Assembly: GCA_019694955.1 (NCBI GenBank)
Contig: JAIBAX010000005.1
Coordinates: 1 to 64,000 of the forward strand
Reading direction: 5' to 3'
Source: Chitinophagales bacterium
GTDB taxonomy: Bacteria; Bacteroidota; Bacteroidia; Chitinophagales; JADIYW01
Length of the DNA stretch: 64,000 nt
Shown here: one piece after another, positions 10,145 to 19,162 of the stretch
How positions within the stretch are numbered: the first letter of the stretch is position 1
Layout: each line of letters starts with the position of its first letter
Program-made: the position numbers and the translations under genes
The notes under the pieces: model-generated
Databases searched by the model: none
Told to the model about the DNA's origin: nothing
What the model saw: the letters and a program-made list of their open reading frames with translations, nothing else

Positions 10145-10240
10145 GTTATTACCGCCCGTCTCATTCCACATAAACAATAAATATTTTAGCAATTTTCTTT
10201 ACATTTTAAAAAAAATAAACGAAATTTGTAAAAAAAAGAA

Positions 10241-10540
10241 ATGGCTTTCTTTGACAATCAAACAGAAGTTTTACTGGATGAAGAGGTGGATATTCTTTTA
10301 GAAGACACCGCTCACGAGGCTGTATTGATGGTTTACAATGATGAGGTGAATACGTTTGAGTGGGTGATAGAATCTTTAGTACAAGTTTGTAAGCACACTT
10401 TTGAACAAGCAGAACAATGTTCACTTTTCATACATTTTAAAGGAAAATATGGGGTAAAGCATGGCAGCAAAAAAGACCTGCGCCCTATGAAAGACGCACT
10501 CCTTGATCGTGGCATATCTGCAACAGTAGAAGAATGTTAG
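10241..10540 (+). CDS. clpS: ATP-dependent Clp protease adaptor ClpS, copy A (99 aa)
   Basis: ClpS binds the N-terminal domain of ClpA/ClpC and delivers substrates with Leu, Phe, Tyr or Trp N-termini (N-degrons) to ClpP. The sequence has the family core VYNDEVNTFEWVIESL, where the ND turn helps form the N-degron pocket, and a later helical part ending LLDRGISATVEE. Its length is normal. The stop is one base before the aat start, so the two N-degron genes are cotranscribed. Aat makes the destabilising N-terminus that ClpS then recognises. The call is firm. Duplicated at 18862-19161. Confidence 0.9.
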   Translation: MAFFDNQTEVLLDEEVDILLEDTAHEAVLMVYNDEVNTFEWVIESLVQVCKHTFEQAEQCSLFIHFKGKYGVKHGSKKDLRPMKDALLDRGISATVEEC

Positions 10541-10541
10541 C

Positions 10542-11195
10542 ATGAAAATTCCCATAATTGGCAAAACATATACCTTCCCAAATCCAGAAAATGCTTATGA
10601 AGGAGTCGTTGCCATTGGTGGCGATTTATCTCCCCATAGATTACTAAACGCCTATAAAAATGGCATATTCCCATGGTTTTCTGAAGATGAACCCATCATC
10701 TGGTGGTGCCCCGACCCAAGGTTTGTCCTCTTTCCCAAAGATTTGATCATCAGCAAATCCATGAAAAAACTATTTGAAAAAAAAACATTTGAAATAACGA
10801 CCAATCATTGTTTTGCACAGGTCATCCAAGCTTGCGCCCAACAGAAACGCCCCGAGCAGGACGGAACATGGATAACGCAAGAAATGACAGATGCATATCT
10901 ACAATTACACAAATTGGGATATGCCCATAGTGTAGAAGTTTGGCAAGACAAACAATTGGTAGGTGGCTTATATGGTGTAATCATTGGAAAAGCCTTTTTT
11001 GGAGAATCAATGTTCTTCAAAGTGTCCAACGCTTCCAAATATGGGTTCATATGGTTGGTAAAACAACTCCAAGAACAAGGATTTCATTTTATCGACTGCC
11101 AAATAGAGACAAATCACCTAAAAAGTTTGGGAGCATCCCATATTCCCAGAAAAGAATTCTTACAGTTAGTAAAACTTGCAGTAAGAAGTGATTAG
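10542..11195 (+). CDS. aat: Leucyl/phenylalanyl-tRNA--protein transferase, copy A (217 aa)
   Basis: Aat transfers Leu or Phe from aminoacyl-tRNA onto N-terminal Arg or Lys of proteins, marking them for ClpS-ClpAP. Family signatures are visible: FPNPENAYEGVVAIGGDLSP near the N-terminus, NGIFPWFSEDEPIIWWCPDPR (split here as NGIFPWF and WWCPDPR), GLYGVIIGKAFFGESMF, and FHFIDCQIETNHLKSLGA near the C-terminus. Length is typical. It follows clpS by one base. The gene converges on the SRPBCC gene, overlapping it by 4 bp at the 3' ends. Duplicated at 19163-19816. Confidence 0.95.
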   Translation: MKIPIIGKTYTFPNPENAYEGVVAIGGDLSPHRLLNAYKNGIFPWFSEDEPIIWWCPDPRFVLFPKDLIISKSMKKLFEKKTFEITTNHCFAQVIQACAQQKRPEQDGTWITQEMTDAYLQLHKLGYAHSVEVWQDKQLVGGLYGVIIGKAFFGESMFFKVSNASKYGFIWLVKQLQEQGFHFIDCQIETNHLKSLGASHIPRKEFLQLVKLAVRSD

Positions 11196-11656
11196 TACCT
11201 ACTGTTGAACAATTCTTCCAGTTTTTTATAGCGATAATCAAAAATATCCCGAACTTGTTTATGCACAAATAAAGCTCCTGCAATTTGACCCAAAATGCCC
11301 TTTCCGATATCATAGTGTAAAATATCCGTCATTTCAACGCCATTTTCAACAGTTTTAAAGTGATGTTCATGGTGCCATAGCTTGTAAGGTCCCTGCCTTT
11401 GCTCGTCTACAAAAAAAAGGTCATCCTTAACATGTGTAATTTCTGTCACCCAATTCATGGGAAAATTTAGAAAAGGCCTAATCTTATACCGAATAAATAA
11501 TCCTTCGTAAACCTTATCAGGAAGTTCTGACAAGATTTCGAAACACATCCCATTAGGAGTAATATCGTTAAGGTTCTTCGGAGAAGTGAAAAAATCCCAT
11601 ATTCCCTCTTTTGTGCCGTTTAGTAACTGCACGCGTTTTAGGTGAACAATGCTCAT
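11192..11656 (-). CDS. SRPBCC-family (START-like) protein, copy A (154 aa)
   Basis: The single domain fits the SRPBCC helix-grip fold often annotated as a cell-division-inhibitor-like ligand-binding protein. Visible blocks are IWDFFTSPKNLNDITP near the N-terminus, FFVDEQRQGPYKLWHHEHHF in the middle, and a terminal helix VRDIFDYRYKKLEELF. The ligand is unknown. Its ATG overlaps the stop of the upstream tspO gene by one base (TAATG), implying translational coupling. Confidence 0.75.
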   Translation of the reverse strand: MSIVHLKRVQLLNGTKEGIWDFFTSPKNLNDITPNGMCFEILSELPDKVYEGLFIRYKIRPFLNFPMNWVTEITHVKDDLFFVDEQRQGPYKLWHHEHHFKTVENGVEMTDILHYDIGKGILGQIAGALFVHKQVRDIFDYRYKKLEELFNSRY

Positions 11657-12129
11657 TAATTAAGTTGATATAAGGTGAAATTTAAAAATGTGGCAAAACT
11701 CACCCAACATAAGTAAGGTATTTGCAAATAAGCAGCGGTTTTGTTAATACCATGAAAAAACACAATCATCCCTATAATGCTCAGCCACAGCAAAACAATT
11801 TCTACCAAAGCCCATCCAATCTCCTGAAAATAGAAGAATAAAAAACTCCAAATAAAATTCAGCAATAGCTGTCCACCAAAAACCAAATACGCTCGAAACA
11901 ATTGCTGCCCACGCGCTGTTTGGATAACCATATAAAAAGAAACCCCCATCAACAGATACAAGAATGTCCAAACAGGAGCAAAAACGGAATTAGGTGGATT
12001 AAAAGAAGGCTTCACCAAAGTAATATACCATGAATCGATGCCGTTGGCAGTAGCCATTCCTGCAATACCGCCTACACCGAGTGGAACGAGTATGCAAACC
12101 AATAATTTAAAGAAATTAGAAATTCTCAT
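11656..12129 (-). CDS. tspO: TspO/MBR family tryptophan-rich sensory protein, copy A
   Basis: TspO is a five-helix membrane protein that binds tetrapyrroles and sterols. The start is set at 12129 (MRISNFFKLLV), since the upstream 18 codons are not family-like. Signatures seen are WYITLVKPSFNPPNSVFAPV and WTFLYLLMGVSFYMV, followed by the conserved NFIWSFLFF helix. It is cotranscribed with the SRPBCC gene through a one-base stop/start overlap. Duplicated at 20277-20750. Confidence 0.9.
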   Translation of the reverse strand: MRISNFFKLLVCILVPLGVGGIAGMATANGIDSWYITLVKPSFNPPNSVFAPVWTFLYLLMGVSFYMVIQTARGQQLFRAYLVFGGQLLLNFIWSFLFFYFQEIGWALVEIVLLWLSIIGMIVFFHGINKTAAYLQIPYLCWVSFATFLNFTLYQLN

Positions 12130-12245
12130 GTGAACATTTGAATAAAGAACTAAAAAAGCACAAGAATGTTCAACACATAGCAATTTAAATACCGAAGGTT
12201 AAAATTCACTTAACAAACATATTCTGTTTTTTATTTCTCATTGTG

Positions 12246-12253
12246 TAAATTTG
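12246..12253 (+). promoter_or_regulatory. -7 box of the aceB-aceA operon, copy A
   Basis: TAAATTTG fits TAnnTTTG and would start transcription near 12257, giving a leader of about 36 nt before the aceB ATG. A good -33 TTTG is not obvious upstream, so this promoter may need an activator. Confidence 0.55.
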
Positions 12254-12292
12254 CGCATCTTCAATTTTGTATAGTAAAAAGTTTAAATTAAG

Positions 12293-13882
12293 ATGTATCA
12301 AGTACCACAAGGAGTAGAAATAAAAGGCGCATTTTCGCCTGAATTTGCCAGTATCATCACCCCGGAAGCATTAGACTTTGCCGTTCATCTGCAAAGAAAA
12401 TTCAACAACACTAGAAAAGAAAGACTACAAGCCCGTGTGGAGCGCCAAAAATCATTGGATCAGGGCAATCTTCCTGACTTTTTCCCTGAAACCAAGGAAA
12501 TCAGGGAGTCTGATTGGACAGTAGCTGCCTGGCCGGCAGATATGAACGACAGAAGGGTGGAAATCACCGGACCTGTAGACAGAAAAATGATTATCAACGC
12601 CCTCAACTCCGGCGCTAAAGTATTCATGGCCGACTTTGAAGACTCCAACTCCCCTACTTGGGACAATAATATCAATGGACAAATCAACCTCAAAGATGCC
12701 GTTAGAAAAACGGCTACCTTCACCAACGAAAATGGCAAAGTATATAAGCTAAACGATCAAATCGCCACCCTATTTGTGCGCCCAAGAGGTTGGCATTTAG
12801 AAGAGAAAAATGTTTTAGTTGATGGTGAGAACATGAGCGGTTCCATTTGGGACTTCGCCCTGTATTTTTTCCATAATGCAAAAGAAAGGCTGGCGCTAGG
12901 CAGCGGCATTTACTATTACCTACCAAAAATGGAGCATTATTTAGAAGCCCGCCTCTGGAACGATATTTTCGTAGAAGCACAAAACTATTTAAGCGTTCCG
13001 CAAGGTTCTATCAAAGCAACCGTTTTGATAGAAACCATCATGGCCACCTTCCAATTGCACGAAATCCTCTTCGAACTCAAAGAACACTCTGCCGGATTGA
13101 ATTGCGGAAGATGGGATTATATCTTCTCGTTCATCAAAAGACTAGTAAAAAATGAAGCATTCCTCGTTCCGGACAGAGCGCAAGTAACCATGGTATCGCC
13201 ATTCATGAAAGCATATTCAGAATTGGTCATCAAAACTTGCCATAAGCGTGGCGCCTTTGCCATGGGCGGTATGGCAGCACAAATCCCCATAAAAGACAAT
13301 CCTGAAGCCAACGAAATCGCCCTCAATAAAGTGAGAGCCGACAAAGAACGTGAAGCAAAAGCAGGACATGATGGCACGTGGGTAGCACATCCGGCCTTGG
13401 TTTCTATTGCCATGGAAGAATTCAATAAATACATGCCGACACCTAACCAAATACATGTAAAGCGTGAAGATGTACAAGTGTCCGCAAAAGATTTATTAGA
13501 AGTTCCCACCGGCACCATTACCATGAATGGACTGCGCAGCAATATCGACGTAGGCATACAGTACTTAGAAGCATGGTTGCGTGGCAATGGTTGCGTGCCC
13601 ATCCACAACTTGATGGAAGATGCTGCTACAGCAGAAATTTCCAGAACACAAGTATGGCAATGGGTACATCATCCCGATGCAAAACTCGACGATGGCACCA
13701 GGGTAACACCGGAATTGGTAAAAACCATCGTTCAAGAGTACAAAAATCAATACAAATCTGCACTTGGTGAGGCAGCTTATGCAACATCGAAGTTTGAAAA
13801 AGCGTCTGAAATCTTTGAGAAGATGAGTTTAGCAGATGAATTGAGTGAATTCCTTACACTCGAAGCGTATAACTATATTTAA
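12293..13882 (+). CDS. aceB: Malate synthase A, copy A (529 aa)
   Basis: It condenses glyoxylate with acetyl-CoA to malate, the second step of the glyoxylate shunt, which lets cells grow on acetate or fatty acids. The family signature AKVFMADFEDSNSPTW is present around residue 110, and GWHLEEKNVL and AFAMGGMAAQIPIKDNPEAN are typical of the isoform-A TIM barrel. Length is normal for the A type and too short for type G. Isocitrate lyase follows after 38 bp, forming an aceBA operon under the -7 box at 12246. Duplicated unchanged at 20914-22503. Confidence 0.97.
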   Translation: MYQVPQGVEIKGAFSPEFASIITPEALDFAVHLQRKFNNTRKERLQARVERQKSLDQGNLPDFFPETKEIRESDWTVAAWPADMNDRRVEITGPVDRKMIINALNSGAKVFMADFEDSNSPTWDNNINGQINLKDAVRKTATFTNENGKVYKLNDQIATLFVRPRGWHLEEKNVLVDGENMSGSIWDFALYFFHNAKERLALGSGIYYYLPKMEHYLEARLWNDIFVEAQNYLSVPQGSIKATVLIETIMATFQLHEILFELKEHSAGLNCGRWDYIFSFIKRLVKNEAFLVPDRAQVTMVSPFMKAYSELVIKTCHKRGAFAMGGMAAQIPIKDNPEANEIALNKVRADKEREAKAGHDGTWVAHPALVSIAMEEFNKYMPTPNQIHVKREDVQVSAKDLLEVPTGTITMNGLRSNIDVGIQYLEAWLRGNGCVPIHNLMEDAATAEISRTQVWQWVHHPDAKLDDGTRVTPELVKTIVQEYKNQYKSALGEAAYATSKFEKASEIFEKMSLADELSEFLTLEAYNYI

Positions 13883-13920
13883 TTTGAAACAACTTTTTTT
13901 AATTATAATAACAAATAAAA

Positions 13921-15204
13921 ATGGCAACAAGACAGGAAAGAATTGAAGCTCTTAAAAAAGATTGGGCTGAGAATCCAAGGTGGAAAGGTATCAAAAGACC
14001 TTACACCGCCGAAGAAGTAGTTAGCATTAGCGGTTCTGTTGAAGTAGAATATACTTTAGCAAAAAATGGTGCTAATAAATTGTGGAATTATTTGCAAACA
14101 CGTGCTTGGACAGCCGGCTTAGGTGCACTTACCGGAAACCAAGCCGTACAAGAAGTACAAGCAGGCATGCCTGCTATCTATCTTTCAGGATGGCAAGTAG
14201 CCGCAGATGCAAACCTTGGAATGGAAATGTATCCCGATCAATCTTTATACCCGGCAAATTCAGTTCCCGCTGTTGTTAGAAGAATAAACAACGCATTTGC
14301 TCGCCGCGACCAAATCCAATGGTTGAACCAAGATGGCAACATCGATTGGTTTGCACCTATCGTTGCTGACGCAGAAGCCGGATTTGGTGGCAACCTCAAC
14401 GCCTTCGAACTCATGAAAGGCATGATCGAAGCAGGTGCAGCAGGTGTTCACTACGAAGACCAATTGGCGTCCGCAAAAAAATGCGGACACTTAGGTGGAA
14501 AAGTATTGGTACCAACACAAGAAGCCATCAACAAATTGGTAGCAGCACGTTTAGCTGCCGACTCAATGGGCGTACCTACCCTATTGATCGCTCGTACCGA
14601 TGCAGAAGCAGCTACATTGATAACTTCTGACATCGACGAAAGAGACCAAAGATTCATCGTTGACACAAAAAGAACCTCCGAAGGTTTCTTCAACGTAAAA
14701 AATGGCATCGAAGCAGGTATCGACAGAGCTTGCTCCTACGCAGAATACGCAGACCTTATCTGGATGGAAACAGGAAATCCCGACTTAGGCTTAGCAAGAG
14801 AATTCGCACAAGGCGTACATGCAAGATTCCCCGGTAAGATGTTGGCATACAACTGCTCACCATCTTTCAACTGGGCAAAATACATGGACGTAAAAGCCAT
14901 GGAAACCTTCCGTGAAGACTTAGCAGCAATGGGTTACAAATTCCAGTTCATCACCTTGGCAGGCTTCCACGCATTGAACTCTTCCATGTTCAGCCTTTCC
15001 AAAGACTATATGGCAAGAGGAATGGCAGGATTCTCCGAAATGCAACAAAGAGAGTTCGCGATGGAAAAAGACGGCTTCGCAGCCATCAAACACCAGTCAT
15101 TCGTAGGTACAGGATACTTCGACGCTATCCAAAACATAGCACAACAAGGACTCTCTTCTACCACCGCATTGGCAGGAAGTACAGAAACAGAGCAATTCCA
15201 CTAG
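13921..15204 (+). CDS. aceA: Isocitrate lyase, copy A (427 aa)
   Basis: It cleaves isocitrate to glyoxylate and succinate. The catalytic signature is [14 protein letters not shown] (Cys is the general-base residue of the KKCGH motif). The Mg-binding region [20 protein letters not shown] and the barrel entry [13 protein letters not shown] are also clear. Length matches the bacterial tetrameric enzyme. It is the second gene of the aceBA operon. A strong hairpin follows the stop. Duplicated at 22542-23825. Confidence 0.97.
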   Translation: MATRQERIEALKKDWAENPRWKGIKRPYTAEEVVSISGSVEVEYTLAKNGANKLWNYLQTRAWTAGLGALTGNQAVQEVQAGMPAIYLSGWQVAADANLGMEMYPDQSLYPANSVPAVVRRINNAFARRDQIQWLNQDGNIDWFAPIVADAEAGFGGNLNAFELMKGMIEAGAAGVHYEDQLASAKKCGHLGGKVLVPTQEAINKLVAARLAADSMGVPTLLIARTDAEAATLITSDIDERDQRFIVDTKRTSEGFFNVKNGIEAGIDRACSYAEYADLIWMETGNPDLGLAREFAQGVHARFPGKMLAYNCSPSFNWAKYMDVKAMETFREDLAAMGYKFQFITLAGFHALNSSMFSLSKDYMARGMAGFSEMQQREFAMEKDGFAAIKHQSFVGTGYFDAIQNIAQQGLSSTTALAGSTETEQFH

Positions 15205-15215
15205 GCATTGCTTAC

Positions 15216-15266
15216 GTATAAACAAGAATGTGCCACACCCAAAAGTGTGGCACATCTTGTTTATAC
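15216..15266. terminator. Long hairpin after aceA, copy A
   Basis: About 22 base pairs with a single bulge form between GTATAAACAAGA-TGTGCCACAC and its complement, around an ACCCAAAA-type loop. It starts 11 bases after the aceA stop. There is no long T-run after it, so it may act as an mRNA-stabilising 3' structure as much as a terminator. A related TGCCACAC/GTGTGNCAC palindrome is present at 55230-55255. Confidence 0.7.
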
Positions 15267-15951
15267 AAAACGATGTTGCAGTACAAATGCATAATACCAA
15301 TTGTATAAATAATCACAAAAGTGATTATAAAATATCCCATTATAGAACCAATTCCTTGTTCTCGTGTCTTTCTAGAACACGAGTAGACTACTTTATAATT
15401 CATCTAGTTATAATTTAAAATTCAACATTTAGCATCAAATCATGGCACCCGGGCGGGCTTTCCGCTTATATCTTTTTTGCTTAAAGGAAGTGTAATGCAA
15501 AAAAACTACACGAACCTAAAAAGTCGCAGGACGAATTACGCAAATCGCAAAACGCAAAAAAGGATACCGCTACAATCCCTGGTGCGGGAAAGTTGTTAAA
15601 AGATAAGCGTAGGTTTTAACCGAAATCAATCACTTGAAAAGACATGATAAAATTTCATATTTGAAGGTAGTTATTTGTCGACGGACGACGGTCACAGTCG
15701 ACAGATGAACGTAGTCTGTGTATAAAAGTTATCCTGAACGAACCTTCTTTAAAAACGCTGCGATACAAAAGCAAAAAATGTTTATTTTTGAGAAGTAAAT
15801 TGCTACGAAGTAGTGGGTATAAACATATTAACAGCAATGCGAAAAAGACAGTGCAATAGGACTCTGACTGATAAAAAAAAATCATATGAAAGTAAAACAA
15901 GCCTAGTGATAAACCAACTTGAATTGTCTAAAATTAGAAAAAGAGAACAGA
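15267..15951. other. About 700 bp with no convincing gene, copy A
   Basis: This stretch holds small hairpins (ATAATCAC/GTGATTAT near 15310; CTCGTGT/ACACGAG at 15360-15383), the palindromic element at 15448-15588, and a GTCGAC..GTCGAC arrangement near 15677-15701. The open frames here are short and have no family resemblance. The same sequence recurs at 23888-24572. Confidence 0.6.
15448..15588. repeat. REP-like imperfect palindrome, copy A
   Basis: A left arm CCCGGGCGGGCTTTCCGCT..ATCTTTTTTGC pairs imperfectly with a right arm GCAAAAAAGGATACCGCT..CCTGGTGCGGG across a ~70-bp loop. Elements of this look (GGGCTTTCCGC .. CCCTGGTGCGGG) are, from memory, scattered intergenically in Bacteroidota genomes. 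Its function is unknown. Confidence 0.5.
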
Positions 15952-16007
15952 ATGAAAAAGTTATATTTTTTTACCAACCCGCATATTTTGTTTTTAGTTC
16001 CGCAAGC

Positions 16008-16058
16008 TAATCATTTGGTTTTTGACTTTCTGAAAACAACCGATTATCCTCTAGCAAC
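16008..16058 (+). repeat. 51-bp templated filler at the duplication junction, copied from dndC
   Basis: The 51 bases are identical to 29517-29567, in the same orientation, inside the DndC-like gene (codons about 207-224). The first four bases (TAAT) are also the end of copy A. The last two (AC) are also the start of copy B. So 45 bases (16012-16056) are extra to the two copies. This is the pattern expected when a copying polymerase switches template twice at microhomologies. Confidence 0.9.
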
Positions 16059-16328
16059 TGGTGCAGAAGTTTGGGAAGCGCTACTATCTATTTTTTCCGT
16101 TTTGGGGAGAGATTGCTCCAAAGAAGCGCCCATTCTTTGCGCAGATCCCTCAGAAGTTGGCGTATTTGATGCATCAGGCTTATTAACATGCTCTTGCACG
16201 TTTACAGGCTTCGTCTGCTTAAGTTCTTTCTCATTTGAGGTGGCACTTCCCAAGTTAATACGTGGCGATTGACCATAAACGAAAGAAGAAATAATAAAAA
16301 GCAAAAGAGAAAAGTAAAATTTTGTCAT
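16044..16328 (-). pseudogene. Truncated copy of the 198-aa secreted protein gene
   Basis: It carries the signal peptide and first ~90 codons of 7111-7707, identical, with the native upstream region. The reading frame then crosses the duplication junction and ends after a few codons read from the dndC-derived filler (..SQTSAPVARG). The downstream 2240-aa partner gene is not duplicated. It may still be expressed as a short secreted fragment but is best called a fragment. Confidence 0.85.
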
Positions 16329-16594
16329 GTTGGTATTTTATAGTTTAAGAATCAAGGTTAAATATAGTTAATAATACACTGATTATAAAAATATTTATGT
16401 GTATTCTTTTTGTTAAAAATGTGATTTCATCATATGCAAGTGAAGTAAAATTCATAAAAACAATATTTTTAATAATATACGTATTTAATAGTTTTAACAT
16501 CTATGAATTTGATGGAAATTATTTTATATAAACTTCGGAGTACAAAAACGTTTGGATAAATGAATAAATTCAACGCCACCAAATGCGGAACTAC

Positions 16595-18433
16595 TTACTG
16601 CTTGATTAGATGATTTTTCCTGACAATGAACCCATTATCACGTTCCAAGGTTATCCAATACACTCCTTTGCTCAAACTTGATAAGTTTATTGTTTTGAGA
16701 GTGGAGAATGAAGAAATATTTTCAGTGTAAACATTCTGTCCAAATGAATTATATACCTTTAATGCCATACTTCCTTGGTTTTCAGCCTCATTAATTTTAA
16801 CAATAACGGATGTTGAAAACACTTGGGGCATGACATCCAACAATAAATCACTCAGAACTAGGTTATTCCAATCATTTTTCTCCTCCGGCAAGTCGTAATC
16901 CCGAAAATAATTATCACCAAAAAGTACATCGCAATCATAATTACAACAACTCAATGAATGCTCACCTAATGAGTCGGGTTTTGCCAGCATTATATAATCA
17001 CAAAGATTGCATTTATCACCATCGATTTGATCATCTTTCCGATGTGCAACCAATGCGACATGAATATAATCATTTGTCTTTTTCACCGGATAATAAAACA
17101 TTAAAGCCACCTTATCCTCCATTTCCTTATAGATGTCTTGCGACTCAAAGCACTGATTGCTAAATTGAGGATTATAGCAGGAAAAATTGTGGTAGTTGAA
17201 GACACCACCATGACGCATTCCCTTTTGTGTCACCAAATGTGATACGCATCCCGGCAAATTCATAATATGGTCATGAATGGCGAAGCCCCCATAATAATAA
17301 AAACTTGAGTCCAATTCCCCATTGTATTTAAAATTCCTCATCTGTCCACCACAAGGAGGATAAACATTATCTTCGGTGGCTTGCATGATGTGTATAGGAA
17401 ACTTCTTATTCCCTACAAAATACTGGGTATCAGATAATTCTATCCAATTCAACTGAAGAATACCTGCACTCAATAAAAACAGTTTATCCCATTTGAGTTG
17501 AGTTGAGTCCATATTGGCATAACGAAATAAGCTTCCGTGTTTTTCTTGCAAAGTGGTCATATTTCCGGTGCCGTCAGTACCTTCACTAACTGACACATTG
17601 GGTAAGTCATCTACGGCAAACCCCGCCAACATTGCAAATCCGGATCCGGAACTATTCCCACATAAGGAAATACCGTTTGGGTTAATATTTAACGCCACTC
17701 TATTATTCAATAAATAGCCATAAGCCGCAATAATGTCTTGAATATTCCTATAATTTGCTTCCAAAACCGAGTATTTATCACACTCCCCTTCACATTCACA
17801 ATACTCATGAAACCAATATGCCCTTAATTCTGGCGTACCGTTCATGTTGGTAATACCTTTTACATCCCAGCCTTTTCGCATATCCAAAGCGACCACCAAA
17901 TAGCCTTTCTGCGCCAAGTATCTACATATGCTTTCATCTTGCTTTTTTATGGTAATCTCATCATTTGCAGTATTATAAATCCTATCCCAATAGCGCAAAC
18001 CACCACCCAAAACAGGCTGATCAAAGAAACCCTGCGCTCCACTCAGGTAAATAACGACATTCTTACATACTTCAGCATCGTTATCCAAAGAATATATCTT
18101 CATATTGACATTAACAGTAGAGTCCTGATCGCTGTAGCCATCTTTCATGGAGTACATTTCATAGAAATTGAAACACTTATTGCGAATGCTACTACCGGGA
18201 ACGATTCCTGGAATATCAGAGGGATTATACCTATAAGGATCATCGAACTTTATAAGCTGATTCGGCTTCGGTTTATTGCCATTCTTCCAACATGTAGAGA
18301 GCGGATACGTTACATAAGGACGATATTCAGTAATAATATTGCCGGAGAGATCATCTACATATCGAATCTGACCTTGCACCCACATACAGGGCAATAGCAA
18401 AACAGTAAAAATAACGTAACCAAGAATCTTCAT
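16595..18433 (-). CDS. Secreted alpha/beta-hydrolase-like T9SS protein, copy B (612 aa)
   Basis: The translation is identical to 7974-9812, including the signal peptide, the GNSSGSG elbow and the T9SS sorting domain. Its own upstream region is included, so it should be expressed like copy A. Confidence 0.7.
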   Translation of the reverse strand: MKILGYVIFTVLLLPCMWVQGQIRYVDDLSGNIITEYRPYVTYPLSTCWKNGNKPKPNQLIKFDDPYRYNPSDIPGIVPGSSIRNKCFNFYEMYSMKDGYSDQDSTVNVNMKIYSLDNDAEVCKNVVIYLSGAQGFFDQPVLGGGLRYWDRIYNTANDEITIKKQDESICRYLAQKGYLVVALDMRKGWDVKGITNMNGTPELRAYWFHEYCECEGECDKYSVLEANYRNIQDIIAAYGYLLNNRVALNINPNGISLCGNSSGSGFAMLAGFAVDDLPNVSVSEGTDGTGNMTTLQEKHGSLFRYANMDSTQLKWDKLFLLSAGILQLNWIELSDTQYFVGNKKFPIHIMQATEDNVYPPCGGQMRNFKYNGELDSSFYYYGGFAIHDHIMNLPGCVSHLVTQKGMRHGGVFNYHNFSCYNPQFSNQCFESQDIYKEMEDKVALMFYYPVKKTNDYIHVALVAHRKDDQIDGDKCNLCDYIMLAKPDSLGEHSLSCCNYDCDVLFGDNYFRDYDLPEEKNDWNNLVLSDLLLDVMPQVFSTSVIVKINEAENQGSMALKVYNSFGQNVYTENISSFSTLKTINLSSLSKGVYWITLERDNGFIVRKNHLIKQ

Positions 18434-18637
18434 ATTTAAAAAACTAGCATACAAAGATAGGTTGCTATTTTAAAATCACCAGTTAAGAAGCAGTTACCCT
18501 TTTATTATTTTAGTGCTTCCAAAGTTTATGCCATGCACAAATATCTACTCGAAAAAAATGACCACTTTAGCGTCCATGCCATTCTATGAATTAATCATAA
18601 TTTTAAATTCATTCTTGTAGGAAATAAAAAAAAGACT

Positions 18638-18645
18638 TAACTTTG
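18638..18645 (+). promoter_or_regulatory. -7 box of tRNA-Met, copy B
   Basis: TAACTTTG at the position equivalent to 10017-10024, with the same upstream sequence. Confidence 0.65.
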
Positions 18646-18656
18646 CGCCTCCAAAT

Positions 18657-18730
18657 GGCGAGGTAGCTCAGACGGTTAGAGCGTGGGATTCATAACCCCA
18701 AGGTCGGCGGTTCGATTCCGCTCTTCGCTA
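18657..18730 (+). tRNA. tRNA-Met (anticodon CAT), copy B
   Basis: Identical to 10036-10109. The anticodon CAT is at 18691-18693. It shares the flanking promoter and terminator of copy A. Confidence 0.92.
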
Positions 18731-18731
18731 C

Positions 18732-18765
18732 AAAAAAGGAAGTGAATATTCGCTTCCTTTTTTTT
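18732..18765 (+). terminator. Terminator after tRNA-Met, copy B
   Basis: Same A-flanked hairpin and T-run as at 10111-10144. Confidence 0.85.
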
Positions 18766-18861
18766 GTTATTACCGCCCGTCTCATTCCACATAAACAATA
18801 AATATTTTAGCAATTTTCTTTACATTTTAAAAAAAATAAACGAAATTTGTAAAAAAAAGAA

Positions 18862-19161
18862 ATGGCTTTCTTTGACAATCAAACAGAAGTTTTACTGGAT
18901 GAAGAGGTGGATATTCTTTTAGAAGACACCGCTCACGAGGCTGTATTGATGGTTTACAATGATGAGGTGAATACGTTTGAGTGGGTGATAGAATCTTTAG
19001 TACAAGTTTGTAAGCACACTTTTGAACAAGCAGAACAATGTTCACTTTTCATACATTTTAAAGGAAAATATGGGGTAAAGCATGGCAGCAAAAAAGACCT
19101 GCGCCCTATGAAAGACGCACTCCTTGATCGTGGCATATCTGCAACAGTAGAAGAATGTTAG
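18862..19161 (+). CDS. clpS: ClpS adaptor, copy B (99 aa)
   Basis: Identical in translation to 10241-10540, one base upstream of the second aat. Both N-degron genes are therefore present twice. Confidence 0.9.
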   Translation: MAFFDNQTEVLLDEEVDILLEDTAHEAVLMVYNDEVNTFEWVIESLVQVCKHTFEQAEQCSLFIHFKGKYGVKHGSKKDLRPMKDALLDRGISATVEEC

Positions 19162-19162
19162 C

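Larger units (their letters stand above)
7436..16011. repeat. Tandem duplication, copy A (8,576 bp)
   Basis: The segment recurs in direct orientation at 16057-24632, a constant offset of 8,621 bp. Every open frame in it has an identical translation in both copies, and the stretches compared by eye (both ends, tRNA, intergenic palindromes) match base for base. The left end lies within the 198-aa secreted gene. The right end (TAAT) lies just before the Dnd island boundary. No insertion sequence or long direct repeat is present at the ends. The apparent lack of divergence means the event is recent, or is an assembly product. Confidence 0.95.

Noticed and set aside
12460-12738. Small antisense frames within aceB and aceA on the minus strand
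   Set aside because: They mirror codon bias of the sense genes and have no promoter or family support.
13117-13608. 163-aa open frame antisense to aceB (and its copy at 21738-22229)
   Set aside because: It is a shadow of the strongly coding aceB frame; no start context, family or conserved feature supports it.
15919-16272. 117-aa frame crossing the duplication junction on the plus strand
   Set aside because: It is made of a short leader, the dndC filler and antisense of the secreted-protein gene, so it is a by-product of the rearrangement, not an established gene.
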